In this document: positions 19,146 to 28,267 of the stretch, in pieces
Position numbering within the stretch: position 1 is the stretch's first letter
Layout: the number at the start of each line of letters is the position of its first letter
NCBI GenBank assembly: GCA_963722815.1
Contig: CAVROM010000009.1
Span: 310,001-374,000, forward strand
DNA length: 64,000 nt
From: DASQFQ01 sp963722815
GTDB taxonomy: Bacteria > Actinomycetota > Thermoleophilia > Solirubrobacterales > Solirubrobacteraceae
Reading direction: 5' to 3'
Notes under the pieces: generated by a model
What the model saw: only the letters and a program-made list of their open reading frames with translations
Database searches by the model: none
What the model was told of the DNA's origin: nothing
Translations under genes and position numbers: made by a program

Positions 19146-21539
19146 ATGCCACCCGCTCGCCGCCCAAAGCCCAAGAAGGCCCCGCCGAAGAAGAAGCCGC
19201 GCGCGCGGCGCTCTTCGCCCACCTGGCAGCCGCCGAAGCTCGACCAGCGCCACTTCGACGTGATCGGGCTGGCGCTCGTCGCCACCGCGATCTTCTTCAG
19301 CTTCGTCGTCTACATGGACTGGGACGGAGGCCGGGCCGGCGACGCCGCGGTCGAGGGCCTCCAGGTCCTGATCGGCGCCGTCCACTACCTCGTGCCCGCC
19401 GCGCTGATGGCGGCCGGCGCGATCCTCGTGCTGCGGCCCGTGCTCCCGGCCGTCAGACCGTTCAAGACCGGCGCGATCTGCCTCTTCACGGGCGCGACGC
19501 TCGCGCTCGCCGCCGGCACCTTCGGCATCGGGCCGGGCGGCTCGAAGGTCGTCTGGGACGCCGAGTGGGTCAAGCCGCGCGGCGGCCTCGCGGGGGAGGG
19601 GCTCTACTACCTCAGCTCGACCTTCCTCGGCACGCTCGGCGCGCACACGATCGCGATCTTCCTGTTCGGTGTCGCCGTGCTGCTGCTCACCGGCGCCTCG
19701 ATCGCCAGTGTGATCAAGGCCACCACCGACTCGTTCAGCAGCACCACGCGCGAGGTGCGCTCCGCCGTGCAGAAGCGCCGCCCCGCCACCGAGGAGCTGA
19801 CCGCGCTGGAGTCGGGCCCGCCGCCGCGCGTCACCGCCGTCGCCCGCACATTCCCGGAGCCGGAGGAGGAGACGCTGCCTGACATCCTCGGCGACGCCGA
19901 GGACCTCACGATCGAGGACGAGACCGTCCCGGAGCTCGAGGTGCTGGCGGAGGACCCGGACGAGGACGAGCCGGGCGTCGCGCGTACCACGCCGGAGCCC
20001 GAGGACCTCACGCCCCAGGGCCGCTACCGCAGCACGGTCACCGACTCGCCCGAGTTCGAGTGGCACCTGCCCGACACCGGCTTCCTCAAGCGCAGCACCG
20101 GCGACGCCAGCAAGCCCGACACGGTGGGCCAGGAGAAGGTCGCCGCCCAGCTGACCGAGGCGCTCGGCCACTTCGGCATCGAGGCGAAGATCATCGGGAT
20201 GGTCGCGGGGCCGCACATCACCCGCTACGAGCTGCGGCTCGCGCCCGGCATCAAGGTCGCCAAAGTCGCCCAGCTCAAGGACGACCTCGCCTACGCGCTG
20301 GCCGCGTCGGACATCCGCATCCTCGCCCCGATCCCCGGCAAGCAGGCGGTCGGCGTCGAGGTCCCCAACGCGCGCCGCCGCATCGTCCACCTCGGCGACG
20401 TGCTGCAGGAGACGCCCGCCGGCTGGTCGCCGCTGACGGTCTGGCTGGGCAAGGACGTCGCTGGCCGCGCGATCGGCGCCGACCTCGCCAAGATGCCGCA
20501 CCTGCTGGTCGCGGGCACGACCGGCGCCGGCAAGTCCGGCTGCGTCAACGCGATGCTCGCCTCCGTGCTCACGCGCGCCACGCCGCACGAGCTGCGGCTC
20601 GTGCTGGTCGATCCCAAGCAGGTCGAGCTCAACCACTACGACTCGATCCCGCACCTGCTCACGCCGGTGATCACGAGCCCGCGCAAGGCCGCGACCGCGC
20701 TCCAGAACCTCGTGCGCGAGATGGAGCAGCGCTACTCGTACATGTCGCTCGCCCGCACCCGCAGCCTGGTCGAGCTCAACAAGGTCCGCGCTTCCCGCCA
20801 GGAAGCGCCGCTGCCCTACATCCTGTGCGTGATCGACGAGCTCGCCGACCTCATGATGGTCGCGCCCGCCGACGTCGAGGACTCGATCATCCGGCTCGCC
20901 CAGAAGGCGCGCGCGGTCGGCATCCACCTCGTGCTCGCCACGCAGTCGCCGCGGGTGGACGTCATCACCGGCATGATCAAGGCCAACGTCCCGAGCCGGA
21001 TCGCGTTCTCCGTCTCGTCCCAGACGGACTCGCGCGTGATCCTCGACCAGAACGGCGCCGAGTCGCTGCTCGGGCAGGGCGACATGCTGTTCTCGCCGGT
21101 CGGGACCTCGCGCCTGCAGCGGATCCAGGGCGCCTACGTCGACGAGGCCGAGATCGAGAAGCTCACGACCGCGTGGCGCAGGCAGGGCGAGCCGGAGTTC
21201 CAGGAGGAGCTGCTCGAGGAGGTCGAGGAGGAGGCGCCCGACAGCGGCGCCGACCCCGACTTCGACCCCGACGAGGATCCGTTGCTCCCCGACGCCGTCC
21301 GCCTCGTCGCCGAGATGCAGACCGCCTCGACCTCGATGCTGCAGCGCCGCCTGCGGCTCGGCTACACGCGCGCCGGCCGCCTGATCGACATGCTCGAGCG
21401 CCGCGGCGTGATCTCGGGCTACGAGGGATCCAAGCCGCGCCAGGTGCTGGTATCCGAGGCCGACCTGCCGCGTTTCCTGGCCGCGCTGGGTGAGCGCGAG
21501 GGCGCTGCAGTCCCCGGCCCGGGCGACGAAGCCGACTGA
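19146..21539 (+). CDS. ftsK: DNA translocase FtsK/SpoIIIE
   Basis: 797 residues. About four N-terminal membrane helices (from around residue 38) follow a Lys/Pro-rich start. An acidic linker leads to the motor: Walker A AGTTGAGKSG near residue 457, Walker B CVIDELADLM near 560, the ATQSPRVDVITG segment, and a C-terminal gamma winged-helix (about 715-780; SMLQRRLRLGYTRAGRLIDM) that reads KOPS-like DNA signals in the family. It pumps chromosome ends across the division septum. Followed 19 bp later by the RodZ-like gene, an arrangement also seen in other actinobacteria and Firmicutes. Confidence 0.95.
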   Translation: MPPARRPKPKKAPPKKKPRARRSSPTWQPPKLDQRHFDVIGLALVATAIFFSFVVYMDWDGGRAGDAAVEGLQVLIGAVHYLVPAALMAAGAILVLRPVLPAVRPFKTGAICLFTGATLALAAGTFGIGPGGSKVVWDAEWVKPRGGLAGEGLYYLSSTFLGTLGAHTIAIFLFGVAVLLLTGASIASVIKATTDSFSSTTREVRSAVQKRRPATEELTALESGPPPRVTAVARTFPEPEEETLPDILGDAEDLTIEDETVPELEVLAEDPDEDEPGVARTTPEPEDLTPQGRYRSTVTDSPEFEWHLPDTGFLKRSTGDASKPDTVGQEKVAAQLTEALGHFGIEAKIIGMVAGPHITRYELRLAPGIKVAKVAQLKDDLAYALAASDIRILAPIPGKQAVGVEVPNARRRIVHLGDVLQETPAGWSPLTVWLGKDVAGRAIGADLAKMPHLLVAGTTGAGKSGCVNAMLASVLTRATPHELRLVLVDPKQVELNHYDSIPHLLTPVITSPRKAATALQNLVREMEQRYSYMSLARTRSLVELNKVRASRQEAPLPYILCVIDELADLMMVAPADVEDSIIRLAQKARAVGIHLVLATQSPRVDVITGMIKANVPSRIAFSVSSQTDSRVILDQNGAESLLGQGDMLFSPVGTSRLQRIQGAYVDEAEIEKLTTAWRRQGEPEFQEELLEEVEEEAPDSGADPDFDPDEDPLLPDAVRLVAEMQTASTSMLQRRLRLGYTRAGRLIDMLERRGVISGYEGSKPRQVLVSEADLPRFLAALGEREGAAVPGPGDEAD

Positions 21540-21558
21540 CGTAGCCTTTCCCGGACAC

Positions 21559-22320
21559 ATGCCGGAGATCGGCCAGACGCTGCGCGAGACGCGCATGCGC
21601 AACAGGATCGACATCACGGAGGTCGAGGCGGGGACCAAGATCCGTGCGAAGTACCTCCGCGCGCTCGAGAACGAGGAATGGGACCTGCTGCCCGGGCCCA
21701 CCTTCGTCAAGACGTTCCTGCGCTCGTACGCGGACTACCTGGGGCTGGACTCGCGGCAGCTGGTCGAGGAGTACAAGCAGCGCTTCGAGCGTCCGTCGAC
21801 GATGGAGCTCACGCCGTTCGCGCGCGGGCCGGGGCCGCGCCGGGAGCGCCGCCGTAGCCGCGCGCTGCTCGGCCCGGCGCTGGCGGTCGTGCTCGTGCTG
21901 GTGCTGGTCCTCGGCGCGCTCTACGCGCTGGGCAGCTGGGGCGACGACGGGTCGGGCGGGGGCGAGACCAGCGCCGAGACGCCGACGGCCACGCCGGCGA
22001 AGAAGGCCAAGAAGCGCAAGAAGCCCGCGGCGCCGACGCGTGTCACCCTCCAGATCGTGCCCACCGGGATCGTCAACGTCTGCCTCGTCGATGCCGCCGG
22101 CAAGACGCTGATCAACAACCAGGATCTGCAGGCCGGCCACAACTCCAAGCGTTACCGCGGCAAGCGCTTCCGCGTCTCGTTCGGCAACGGCCAGGTGAAG
22201 CTCAAGGCGGGCAAGCGCACGATCGAGGTGCCCGACCGCTCGACCCCCGTCGGCTACGACGTGCGGCCCGGCAAGCGCCCGCGCGAGCTGTCCGAGGCGC
22301 GCCGGCCGACCTGCACCTGA
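21559..22320 (+). CDS. RodZ-like helix-turn-helix membrane protein
   Basis: 253 residues: N-terminal Cro-like HTH (IGQTLRETRMRNRIDITEVE, KYLRALENEEWDLLPGPTFV), a basic stretch, one membrane helix at about residues 111-131 (LLGPALAVVLVLVLVLGALY), a Thr/Lys-rich linker and an extracytoplasmic beta-rich domain of the DUF4115 type (VTLQIVPTGIVNVCLVDA). This matches RodZ, which links MreB-type cytoskeleton to cell-wall synthesis in other bacteria. TAGCCT (21542-21547) is 11 nt before the ATG. The cinA start overlaps its stop by one base. Confidence 0.85.
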   Translation: MPEIGQTLRETRMRNRIDITEVEAGTKIRAKYLRALENEEWDLLPGPTFVKTFLRSYADYLGLDSRQLVEEYKQRFERPSTMELTPFARGPGPRRERRRSRALLGPALAVVLVLVLVLGALYALGSWGDDGSGGGETSAETPTATPAKKAKKRKKPAAPTRVTLQIVPTGIVNVCLVDAAGKTLINNQDLQAGHNSKRYRGKRFRVSFGNGQVKLKAGKRTIEVPDRSTPVGYDVRPGKRPRELSEARRPTCT

Positions 22321-23600
22321 TGCGGGCCGGGATCCTCATCACAGGCACCGAGGTGCTGTCGGGGATCATCTCCGACCGCAACGGGCCGTGGCTGTCGGAG
22401 CGCCTGCGCGAGCACGGGATCGACACCGCCGAGATCGTGATCGTCGGCGATCGGCCGGAGGACATGCTCAACGCGCTGCGGTTCATGTCCGAGCTCGACC
22501 TCGTGGTGACGAGCGGCGGTCTCGGGCCAACCGCCGACGACAAGACCGCCGAGGTCGTGGCGGGCTTCAGCGGCCGCCCGCTGGCGTTGGACGAGGCACT
22601 GGAGGGGCGGATCTGGAAGATCCTCGAGCGCCTGCGCAGCCGCTGGCGCAATCTCGACGAGGACGCGATCCGCGACTCCAACCGCAAGCAGGCGCTGGTG
22701 CCCGACGGCGCGACCGTGCTCGAGCCGGTCGGCACGGCGCCCGGACTCGTGGTGCCGCCGGGCGAGGACGGCGGACCGGTCGTGCTCGTCCTGCCCGGGC
22801 CGCCGCGCGAGCTGCAGCCGATGTGGGAGATGGCGCTCGAGACGCCGCTGATGGCCGAGCTGCTGGGGCGGGCGGGCACCTACGAGCAGCGGATCATGCG
22901 CCTGTTCGGGATCCCGGAGTCGGAGATCGCGCGCTCGCTGCGCGAGATCGAGGCTGACGGCATCCCGATCGAGCAGCTCGAGATCACCACCTGCCTGCGG
23001 CGCGGGGAGATCGAGATCGCGACCGTGTTCGAGCCGCCTGCCGCCGGCGTGTACGACCGTTTCGAGACCGCGATCCGCGAGCGCCACGCCGACACGCTGT
23101 TCTCCGAGGATGGCTCGACGGTCGACGACCAGGTCATCGAGCTGCTCGCCGGGCGGACGGTGGCGGTGGCGGAGTCCTGCACCGGCGGGCTGATGAGCGC
23201 GCGGCTGACCGAGCGCGCGGGCTCGTCCGACTACATGCTGGGCGGCGCGGTCGTCTACTCGAACGAGGCCAAGACGGCGCTGGCGGGCGTCCCGGCTTCG
23301 CTGATCGCGGCGCACGGGGCGGTCTCGCCGGAGGTGGCGGCGGCGCTGGCAGACGGCGCGCGGGCCGCGTTCGGGGCCGAGATCGGCATCGGGATCACCG
23401 GAATCGCGGGGCCGGGCGGGGGCAGCGAGGAGAAGCCGGTGGGGACGGTGTGCCTGAGCGTGGCGCTCCCGGGCGAGCGCTGGGACCGGACCGTGTTGCT
23501 CCCCGGCGACCGGCAGACGATCCGCGAGCGAACGACCACCGTCGTGATGCACGGCCTGCGCCGGCTGCTCAATGAAGCTGCGGCTGTTCGTCGCGCTTGA
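22320..23600 (+). CDS. cinA: CinA family protein (MocF domain plus NMN deamidase domain)
   Basis: 426 residues with both CinA domains: an N-terminal MoaB/MocF-like domain (ILITGTEVLSGIISDRNGPW, VVTSGGLGPTADDKT, VLPGPPRELQPMW) and a C-terminal PncC domain (VAVAESCTGGLMSARLTE, GGAVVYSNEAKTALAGV, GITGIAGPGGGSEEKPVGTV). Family members hydrolyse ADP-ribose-type substrates and deamidate NMN in pyridine-nucleotide salvage. In Gram-positive bacteria cinA is classically close to recA, as here (2.5 kb downstream). It starts at TGATG, coupled to the RodZ-like gene. Confidence 0.95.
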   Translation: MRAGILITGTEVLSGIISDRNGPWLSERLREHGIDTAEIVIVGDRPEDMLNALRFMSELDLVVTSGGLGPTADDKTAEVVAGFSGRPLALDEALEGRIWKILERLRSRWRNLDEDAIRDSNRKQALVPDGATVLEPVGTAPGLVVPPGEDGGPVVLVLPGPPRELQPMWEMALETPLMAELLGRAGTYEQRIMRLFGIPESEIARSLREIEADGIPIEQLEITTCLRRGEIEIATVFEPPAAGVYDRFETAIRERHADTLFSEDGSTVDDQVIELLAGRTVAVAESCTGGLMSARLTERAGSSDYMLGGAVVYSNEAKTALAGVPASLIAAHGAVSPEVAAALADGARAAFGAEIGIGITGIAGPGGGSEEKPVGTVCLSVALPGERWDRTVLLPGDRQTIRERTTTVVMHGLRRLLNEAAAVRRA

Positions 23601-24114
23601 CCTGCCCGCGCCGGCGCGCGCGGCGCTGGCGGCGTTCCGCTCGGCGGCGGCCGATCCGGCGGTGTGGCGGCCGGTGCCCGACGAGGCGCTGCACCTGACG
23701 CTGGCCTTCCTCGGCCATCGTCCGGAGGCGGACGTCGACGCGATCGTGGACGTATTGCGGAGCGCGCCGATGCACGCGCCGCGGCTGTCGCTCGGCGCCG
23801 CGCTGGCGCTGCCGCCAAAGCGTCCGCGCGTGCTCACCGCCGAGGTCGCCGATCCGCACGGCTCGCTGCGGGCGCTGCAGAAGGCGGTCAGCGACGGGCT
23901 GGCGGCGCGGCGGCTCTACACGCCGGAGGATCGGGCATATCGCCCACACGCGACCGTGGCGCGGCTGCGGCCGGACGCGCGAGCGCGCAAAGGGGTGCTC
24001 GCCGGGCCGGAGCCGGTGGAGTTCCGCGGCGAGGCGCTGACGCTCTACCAGTCGCGGCTGCGGCGCGACGGCGCGCGCTACGAGCCGCTCGCGAGCTTCC
24101 CGCTGCAGCTTTAG
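23572..24114 (+). CDS. thpR: RNA 2',3'-cyclic phosphodiesterase (2H family)
   Basis: 180 residues with the two HxT motifs of the 2H phosphoesterase fold: LHLTLAFLG and YRPHATVARL. Opens MKLRLFVALDLPAPARAALA, the usual ThpR/LigT N-terminus. The family opens 2',3'-cyclic phosphates or ligates 2'-5' RNA in vitro. The ATG lies within the last 29 bases of cinA, so translation is probably coupled. The cinA-thpR-recA order is typical of Gram-positive genomes. Confidence 0.93.
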   Translation: MKLRLFVALDLPAPARAALAAFRSAAADPAVWRPVPDEALHLTLAFLGHRPEADVDAIVDVLRSAPMHAPRLSLGAALALPPKRPRVLTAEVADPHGSLRALQKAVSDGLAARRLYTPEDRAYRPHATVARLRPDARARKGVLAGPEPVEFRGEALTLYQSRLRRDGARYEPLASFPLQL

Positions 24115-24123
24115 AGTCGCGCG

Positions 24124-25983
24124 GTGACCCGCGCCGTTCTCTGCGTCGCCGCCCTCTCGTTGCTCGTCTTCCCGTCGGGCGCTTCCGCGCGGCTGCACTG
24201 GAAGGGCTGCGGGGACGTCGAGGCTGCGTGCACGCGGGTCGCGGTGCCGCTCGACCGCTCGGGGGCGGTGGGCGGCAGCGTGCGGCTGCGGATGGCACGC
24301 TTCAGCACGCCGCGCGGCAAGCCGACGCTGCTCTATCTCTCCGGCGGGCCCGGCAGCGCCGGAGTCCGGGAGTTCGCCGGCGTGGCGTTCGAGCTCAGCG
24401 GGCTCGAGCACGACTACCGGCTCGTCTCGTTCGATCAGCGCGGCACCGGGTCCTCGGGGCTGATCCGCTGCCCGGCGCTCGAGCGCGACCCACGCGTGCG
24501 CTCCACGAGCGCAGGGGAGGCGTGCGCGGAGTCGCTCGGCGCCCGGCGGGCGTTCTACGGGACGCGCGACTCGGTCGAGGACATCGAGGCGCTGCGGCGG
24601 GCGCTCGGCGTGGACAAGCTGACGCTGTTCGGGATCTCCTACGGCACGAAGCTCGCGCTCGCCTACGCGCGCGCCCATCCCGACCACGTGACGCGGATCG
24701 CGCTCGACTCGGTGGCCGATCCGGACGAGGACGACAGCCTCGGGTTGGAGCCGTACCGCGCGATGGCGGGCACGTTGAAGGCGCTGTGCCCCGGGCGGTG
24801 CGTGAGCGCCGACCCGCCGGCCGACCTCGCGCGGCTGGTGGCACAGCTCCGGCGGGCGCCGATGCGCGGGCTCGTCTACCGGCTGCGGCGCGGGCCTCGG
24901 CGGGCAACGCTGACCGGGCTCGGGCTGTCCGACCTGATGTTCGACTCCGACTACAACCCGGCCGTCCGCGCGGGGATTCCGGCCGCGGTGCTGGCCGCGC
25001 TCGACCACGGCGACCCGGCGCCGCTGCTGCGGCTCGAGCACAGCGCGGCCGGGCTCTCTACGCTCCCGGGGCCGCGGTCGTTCTCCGCCGGGCGGTACGC
25101 CGCCGTCTGCGAGGAGACGTCGATGCCGTGGCCGCGGAGCACGCCCTTCGGGGAGCGCAAGGGGCTCGCGCAGGCGGAGGCTGATCGCGCGGGGCCGGCC
25201 GCGTTCTTCCCGTTCGGCTTCGCCGAGGCGTGGGCGGACGAGATCGATCTGTGTCTGCACTGGGCGGACGCGTCGCCGCCTCCCGTGCTCGGCGGCGCCT
25301 ACCCGGCGGTGCCGGCGCTGATCCTCCAAGGCGGGGAGGACCTGCGGACGCCGCCGGCCGTCTCCGCGCGGGTGGCGGCGCGGCTGCCTGGCGTGGCGCG
25401 CGTGGTCGTGCCGGGAGTCGGGCACGCGGTCGTGGGCGGCGACCCGTCGGGCTGCGGCGTGCGGCGGCTGCTGGCGTTCCTGCACGGGCGGCCCGCCTCG
25501 GCGCCGTGCCGGCGCGTGGCCACCCTGGTCCCGGCCGCGCCGGTGCTCCCACGGACGCTGGGGCAGGTCGCGCCCGCGCGTGGCGTGCCGGGGCGCGCGG
25601 GCCGCACCGTCGCGGCGCTCGACGCCACGCTCGACGACCTCACGTTCGCCTTGTCACCGGCGCTCGGCTCGCCGCTGGCAGATCCGGGCCTGCGCGGCGG
25701 GAGCTTCCGGCTGCGCCGCGGTGGGATCGTGCTGTACCGGCTGCAGGTGGTCCGCGGCGTGCGCGTGAGCGGCGTGCTGCCACCCCGCGGGAGCGCGAGT
25801 CTGCGCCTGTCCGGGAGCGCGGCGGCCGCGGGTCGGCTGCGCGTCTCGCCGCGCGGGACGGTGCGGGGGAGGCTGGGCGGGAAGGCGGTCCGGGGGCGGC
25901 TGCGCGCCGGACCGCCCCGGCCGGTCGCCGGCGGAGCGAGGGCGGCCACGGCCGGCCCCTCTCGGTTCGCGCGCGGGCGGTGA
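24124..25983 (+). CDS. Secreted alpha/beta hydrolase (tripeptidyl aminopeptidase-like) with C-terminal extension
   Basis: 619 residues from a GTG, with a signal peptide (AVLCVAALSLLVFPSGASA). The hydrolase core has YLSGGPGSAG (oxyanion loop), the nucleophile elbow GISYGT with S172, D406 in LQGGEDLRTPP and H434 in GVGHAVVGGD, and a TAP-like C-terminal lid region. Relatives release short peptides or act as prolyl peptidases. After about residue 480 comes a roughly 140-residue Arg/Gly-rich, beta-like extension (FRLRRGGIVLYRLQVVRGVR) that is not part of the family. A TAGAGT hexamer (24112-24117) lies 6 nt before the GTG. Confidence 0.88.
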   Translation: MTRAVLCVAALSLLVFPSGASARLHWKGCGDVEAACTRVAVPLDRSGAVGGSVRLRMARFSTPRGKPTLLYLSGGPGSAGVREFAGVAFELSGLEHDYRLVSFDQRGTGSSGLIRCPALERDPRVRSTSAGEACAESLGARRAFYGTRDSVEDIEALRRALGVDKLTLFGISYGTKLALAYARAHPDHVTRIALDSVADPDEDDSLGLEPYRAMAGTLKALCPGRCVSADPPADLARLVAQLRRAPMRGLVYRLRRGPRRATLTGLGLSDLMFDSDYNPAVRAGIPAAVLAALDHGDPAPLLRLEHSAAGLSTLPGPRSFSAGRYAAVCEETSMPWPRSTPFGERKGLAQAEADRAGPAAFFPFGFAEAWADEIDLCLHWADASPPPVLGGAYPAVPALILQGGEDLRTPPAVSARVAARLPGVARVVVPGVGHAVVGGDPSGCGVRRLLAFLHGRPASAPCRRVATLVPAAPVLPRTLGQVAPARGVPGRAGRTVAALDATLDDLTFALSPALGSPLADPGLRGGSFRLRRGGIVLYRLQVVRGVRVSGVLPPRGSASLRLSGSAAAAGRLRVSPRGTVRGRLGGKAVRGRLRAGPPRPVAGGARAATAGPSRFARGR

Positions 25984-26128
25984 CCTCGGTCAGCCGCCAG
26001 GACGGCACGAAGTCGGCGCAATTTCGTCACATTCGCGCCTTCCGTTCCGTCCGACCTCGCTCGTAGATTGCACCGTCCCACCGCCCCTGACGCGGTGGCC
26101 AGGCAACTTTGACGAGGAGCACGCCCCC

Positions 26129-27220
26129 ATGAGCAATCACGCCACGGACACGGCGGGCGCCAAGGCCCGCGACGCCGCCCTGCAGGGCGCGCTGACCCAG
26201 ATCGAGCGCCAGTTCGGCAAGGGCACGCTGATGCGGATGGGCGACGAGGGGGCGCAGGTAAAGGTCAACGCGATCCCTTCTGGGGCGCTGTCGCTCGACC
26301 TCGCGCTCGGCATCGGCGGCATGCCGCGCGGCCGCATCGTGGAGGTCTACGGGCCGGAGTCGTCCGGTAAGACGACGCTCATCTACCACGTGCTGGCCGA
26401 GGCTCAGAAGCTCGGTGGCGTGTGCGCGTTCATCGACGCGGAGCATGCGATGGACCCGCTGTACGCCCAGAACATCGGCGTCGACATCGACGAGCTGCTG
26501 GTCTCGCAGCCCGACTACGGAGAGCAGGCGCTGGAGATCGCGGACATGCTCGTGCGCTCCGGCGCGGTCGACGTGGTGGCGGTCGACTCCGTGGCGGCGC
26601 TGACGCCGCGGGCGGAGCTCGAGGGCCAGATGGGCGACCAGACGGTCGGCCTGCAGGCGCGCATGATGTCCCAGGCCATGCGGAAGCTGGCCGGCAACCT
26701 CAACCGCACGCAGACCCTCTGCGTCTTCGTCAACCAGATCCGCGAGAAGGTCGGCGTCATGTTCGGCTCGCCGGAGACACAGCCGGGCGGCCGCGCGCTG
26801 AAGTTCTACTCGTCCCAGCGGCTGGACATCCGCCGCATCGAGACGCTGAAGGACGGCACCGAGGCGGTCGGCAACCGGGTCCGCGTCAAGGTCGTCAAGA
26901 ACAAGGTCGCGGCCCCGTTCCGCCAGGCCGAGTTCGACATCGAGTTCGGCAAGGGCATCTCGACCTCGGGCTGCATCCTCGACCTGGGGATCGAGCACAA
27001 CATCGTCGCCAAGTCGGGCTCGTTCTTCTCCTACGACTCGGAGCGGCTCGGCCAGGGGCGCAACAACGCCAAGGCCTTCCTCGACGAGCACCAGGAGATC
27101 GCGAAGGAGATCGAGGGCAAGGTCTACGAGGCGCTCGGCATCGGCCAGGACCTCGTCAAGCCGATCGACCGCGACGAGGCGACCGACGTGCCGCCGGTCC
27201 CGGCGGTCGAGGCGGCCTAA
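26129..27220 (+). CDS. recA: Recombinase RecA
   Basis: 363 residues with all RecA motifs: Walker A GPESSGKTT around residues 75-83, FIDAEHAMDPLYAQNIGVD, the DNA-binding loops (GDQTVGLQARMMSQAMRKL; KVGVMFGSPETQPGGRALK) and LKDGTEAVGNRVRVKVVKNK. It drives strand exchange and the SOS coprotease activity. GAGGAG lies about 11 nt before the ATG. A TAGATT hexamer at about 26064 could be the -10 of a leadered promoter. I see no GAAC-N4-GTTC LexA box in the 140 bases upstream. recX follows after a large inverted repeat. Confidence 0.98.
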   Translation: MSNHATDTAGAKARDAALQGALTQIERQFGKGTLMRMGDEGAQVKVNAIPSGALSLDLALGIGGMPRGRIVEVYGPESSGKTTLIYHVLAEAQKLGGVCAFIDAEHAMDPLYAQNIGVDIDELLVSQPDYGEQALEIADMLVRSGAVDVVAVDSVAALTPRAELEGQMGDQTVGLQARMMSQAMRKLAGNLNRTQTLCVFVNQIREKVGVMFGSPETQPGGRALKFYSSQRLDIRRIETLKDGTEAVGNRVRVKVVKNKVAAPFRQAEFDIEFGKGISTSGCILDLGIEHNIVAKSGSFFSYDSERLGQGRNNAKAFLDEHQEIAKEIEGKVYEALGIGQDLVKPIDRDEATDVPPVPAVEAA

Positions 27221-27233
27221 GGCAGGGCCGCTC

Positions 27234-27280
27234 ACGAATGTCATCTCAACCCCCGCATGGGTGGTCGAGATGACATTCGT
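27234..27280. repeat. Large inverted repeat between recA and recX
   Basis: ACGAATGTCATCTC (27234-27247) and its exact complement GAGATGACATTCGT (27267-27280) form a 14-bp stem. The 19 inner bases add a few more pairs (ACC/GGT, CC/GG). It begins 13 bases after the recA stop. There is no T-tract. In E. coli a hairpin between recA and recX limits readthrough into recX, and the same function is plausible here. It could also be a dispersed REP-like element; no second copy was noticed in this window. Confidence 0.6.
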
Positions 27281-27325
27281 GCTCCCCGACCCGTTCCGGA
27301 CGCGACCCCTACCCAGCCGCCGTTG

Positions 27326-27841
27326 ATGTTCGATCGCGCTCCTGAGCCGGCCGAGCCGGTCGAGACCGATCCCGTCGAGAACGCGCGGGCCCTCGCCTGG
27401 CGCGCGCTCAACAAGCGCGAGCGCACGGTCGACGAGGTCGGCGGGATGCTGCTCGGGAAGCGCGTCGAGCCCTCCGTGGCCGACCAGGTGGTCACGGAGC
27501 TGATGGAGCTCGGGTACCTCGACGACGCCCGCTACGCCCAGCGCTTCGCCGAGGACCGCCGCCGGCTCGACGCGTGGGGCTCCGACCGCATCGCGCGCCG
27601 CCTGCGGGAGCTCGGGGTCGATCGCGAGCACATCGACGCCGCGCTCGCCGCCCAGGACCCCGAGGAGGAGATGACCGCCGCGCTCGAGCTGCTCCGCCGC
27701 CGCTGCCCGCACCCGCCGGCCAACCGCGCCGAGCGAGATCGCGCGCTCGGCATCCTCGTCCGCCGCGGCTACCCACCCGAGCTCGCCTTCGACGCCCTCC
27801 GCCGCCACGCGGGCGCCGAGGCGGAGCCGGACGACTTCTGA
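27326..27841 (+). CDS. recX: Regulatory protein RecX
   Basis: About 171 residues from the ATG at 27326 (MFDRAPEPAEPVETDPVENA). The helical RecX repeats are visible: ALAWRALNKRERTVDEVGGM, MELGYLDDARYAQRFAEDRR, WGSDRIARRLRELGVDREHI and the third-repeat ILVRRGYPPELAFDALRRHA. RecX modulates RecA filaments. An in-frame start further upstream (27257) would run through the inverted repeat and is less likely. Location directly after recA supports the assignment. Confidence 0.92.
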   Translation: MFDRAPEPAEPVETDPVENARALAWRALNKRERTVDEVGGMLLGKRVEPSVADQVVTELMELGYLDDARYAQRFAEDRRRLDAWGSDRIARRLRELGVDREHIDAALAAQDPEEEMTAALELLRRRCPHPPANRAERDRALGILVRRGYPPELAFDALRRHAGAEAEPDDF

Positions 27842-27873
27842 ACGCGGGCCGGAGCGCGCCATAGGATCCGCGC

Positions 27874-28242
27874 GTGGCCGATGCAGATCTGATCGCGCTC
27901 GTCGACACGCTCGACGCCGCCGACGACCCCGAGCGGGGCCGGCTGGGCCGCGAGCTCGACGACAGCGGCGCGCGCGAGGCCGCGCCGCGGATGGCTGCCG
28001 CCGACGACCCGCACACCCGTCGCGCGGCGGCGCGGATCATGCACCTGCTCCCCGACGAGTCGTACCTGCCGGCGCTCGTCCCGCTGATCGACGACCCCGA
28101 CGAGGGCGTCGCCGACGCCGCCTGGCGCGCGCTGCGAGGCCAGCTCCGGACTGACGAGTGGCGCGCCGCCGTCAGCCGGATCGCAGCCGGTGGGCCGCCC
28201 CACCGGCGCGGAGACGCCGGCCGCTGGTTGAGCGAGCGGTAG
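27874..28242 (+). CDS. Small HEAT-repeat-like protein
   Basis: 122 residues from a GTG, entirely alpha-helical in appearance, with repeated DD-P and RxxA helices (ALVDTLDAADDPERGRLGRE, ARIMHLLPDESYLPALVPLI, DDPDEGVADAAWRALRGQLR) like short HEAT/PBS repeats. Such proteins are usually scaffolds; no specific function can be given. TAGGAT (27862-27867) lies 6 nt before the start, so the message is probably leaderless and independent of recX. Confidence 0.65.
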   Translation: MADADLIALVDTLDAADDPERGRLGRELDDSGAREAAPRMAAADDPHTRRAAARIMHLLPDESYLPALVPLIDDPDEGVADAAWRALRGQLRTDEWRAAVSRIAAGGPPHRRGDAGRWLSER

Positions 28243-28267
28243 TCGCCCGCATAGGATCGGCGCGCGC

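Noticed and set aside
18381..21710. A very long open frame (over 1,100 codons) on the - strand opposite ftsK
   Set aside because: Only its last 229 codons (the response regulator) are real. The rest is an antisense shadow of ftsK caused by high GC3, with no recognisable domains.
26000..26128. LexA box upstream of recA
   Set aside because: Searched for GAAC-N4-GTTC; TTCCGTTCCGTCC and neighbouring bases do not form the palindrome. recA may be controlled otherwise.
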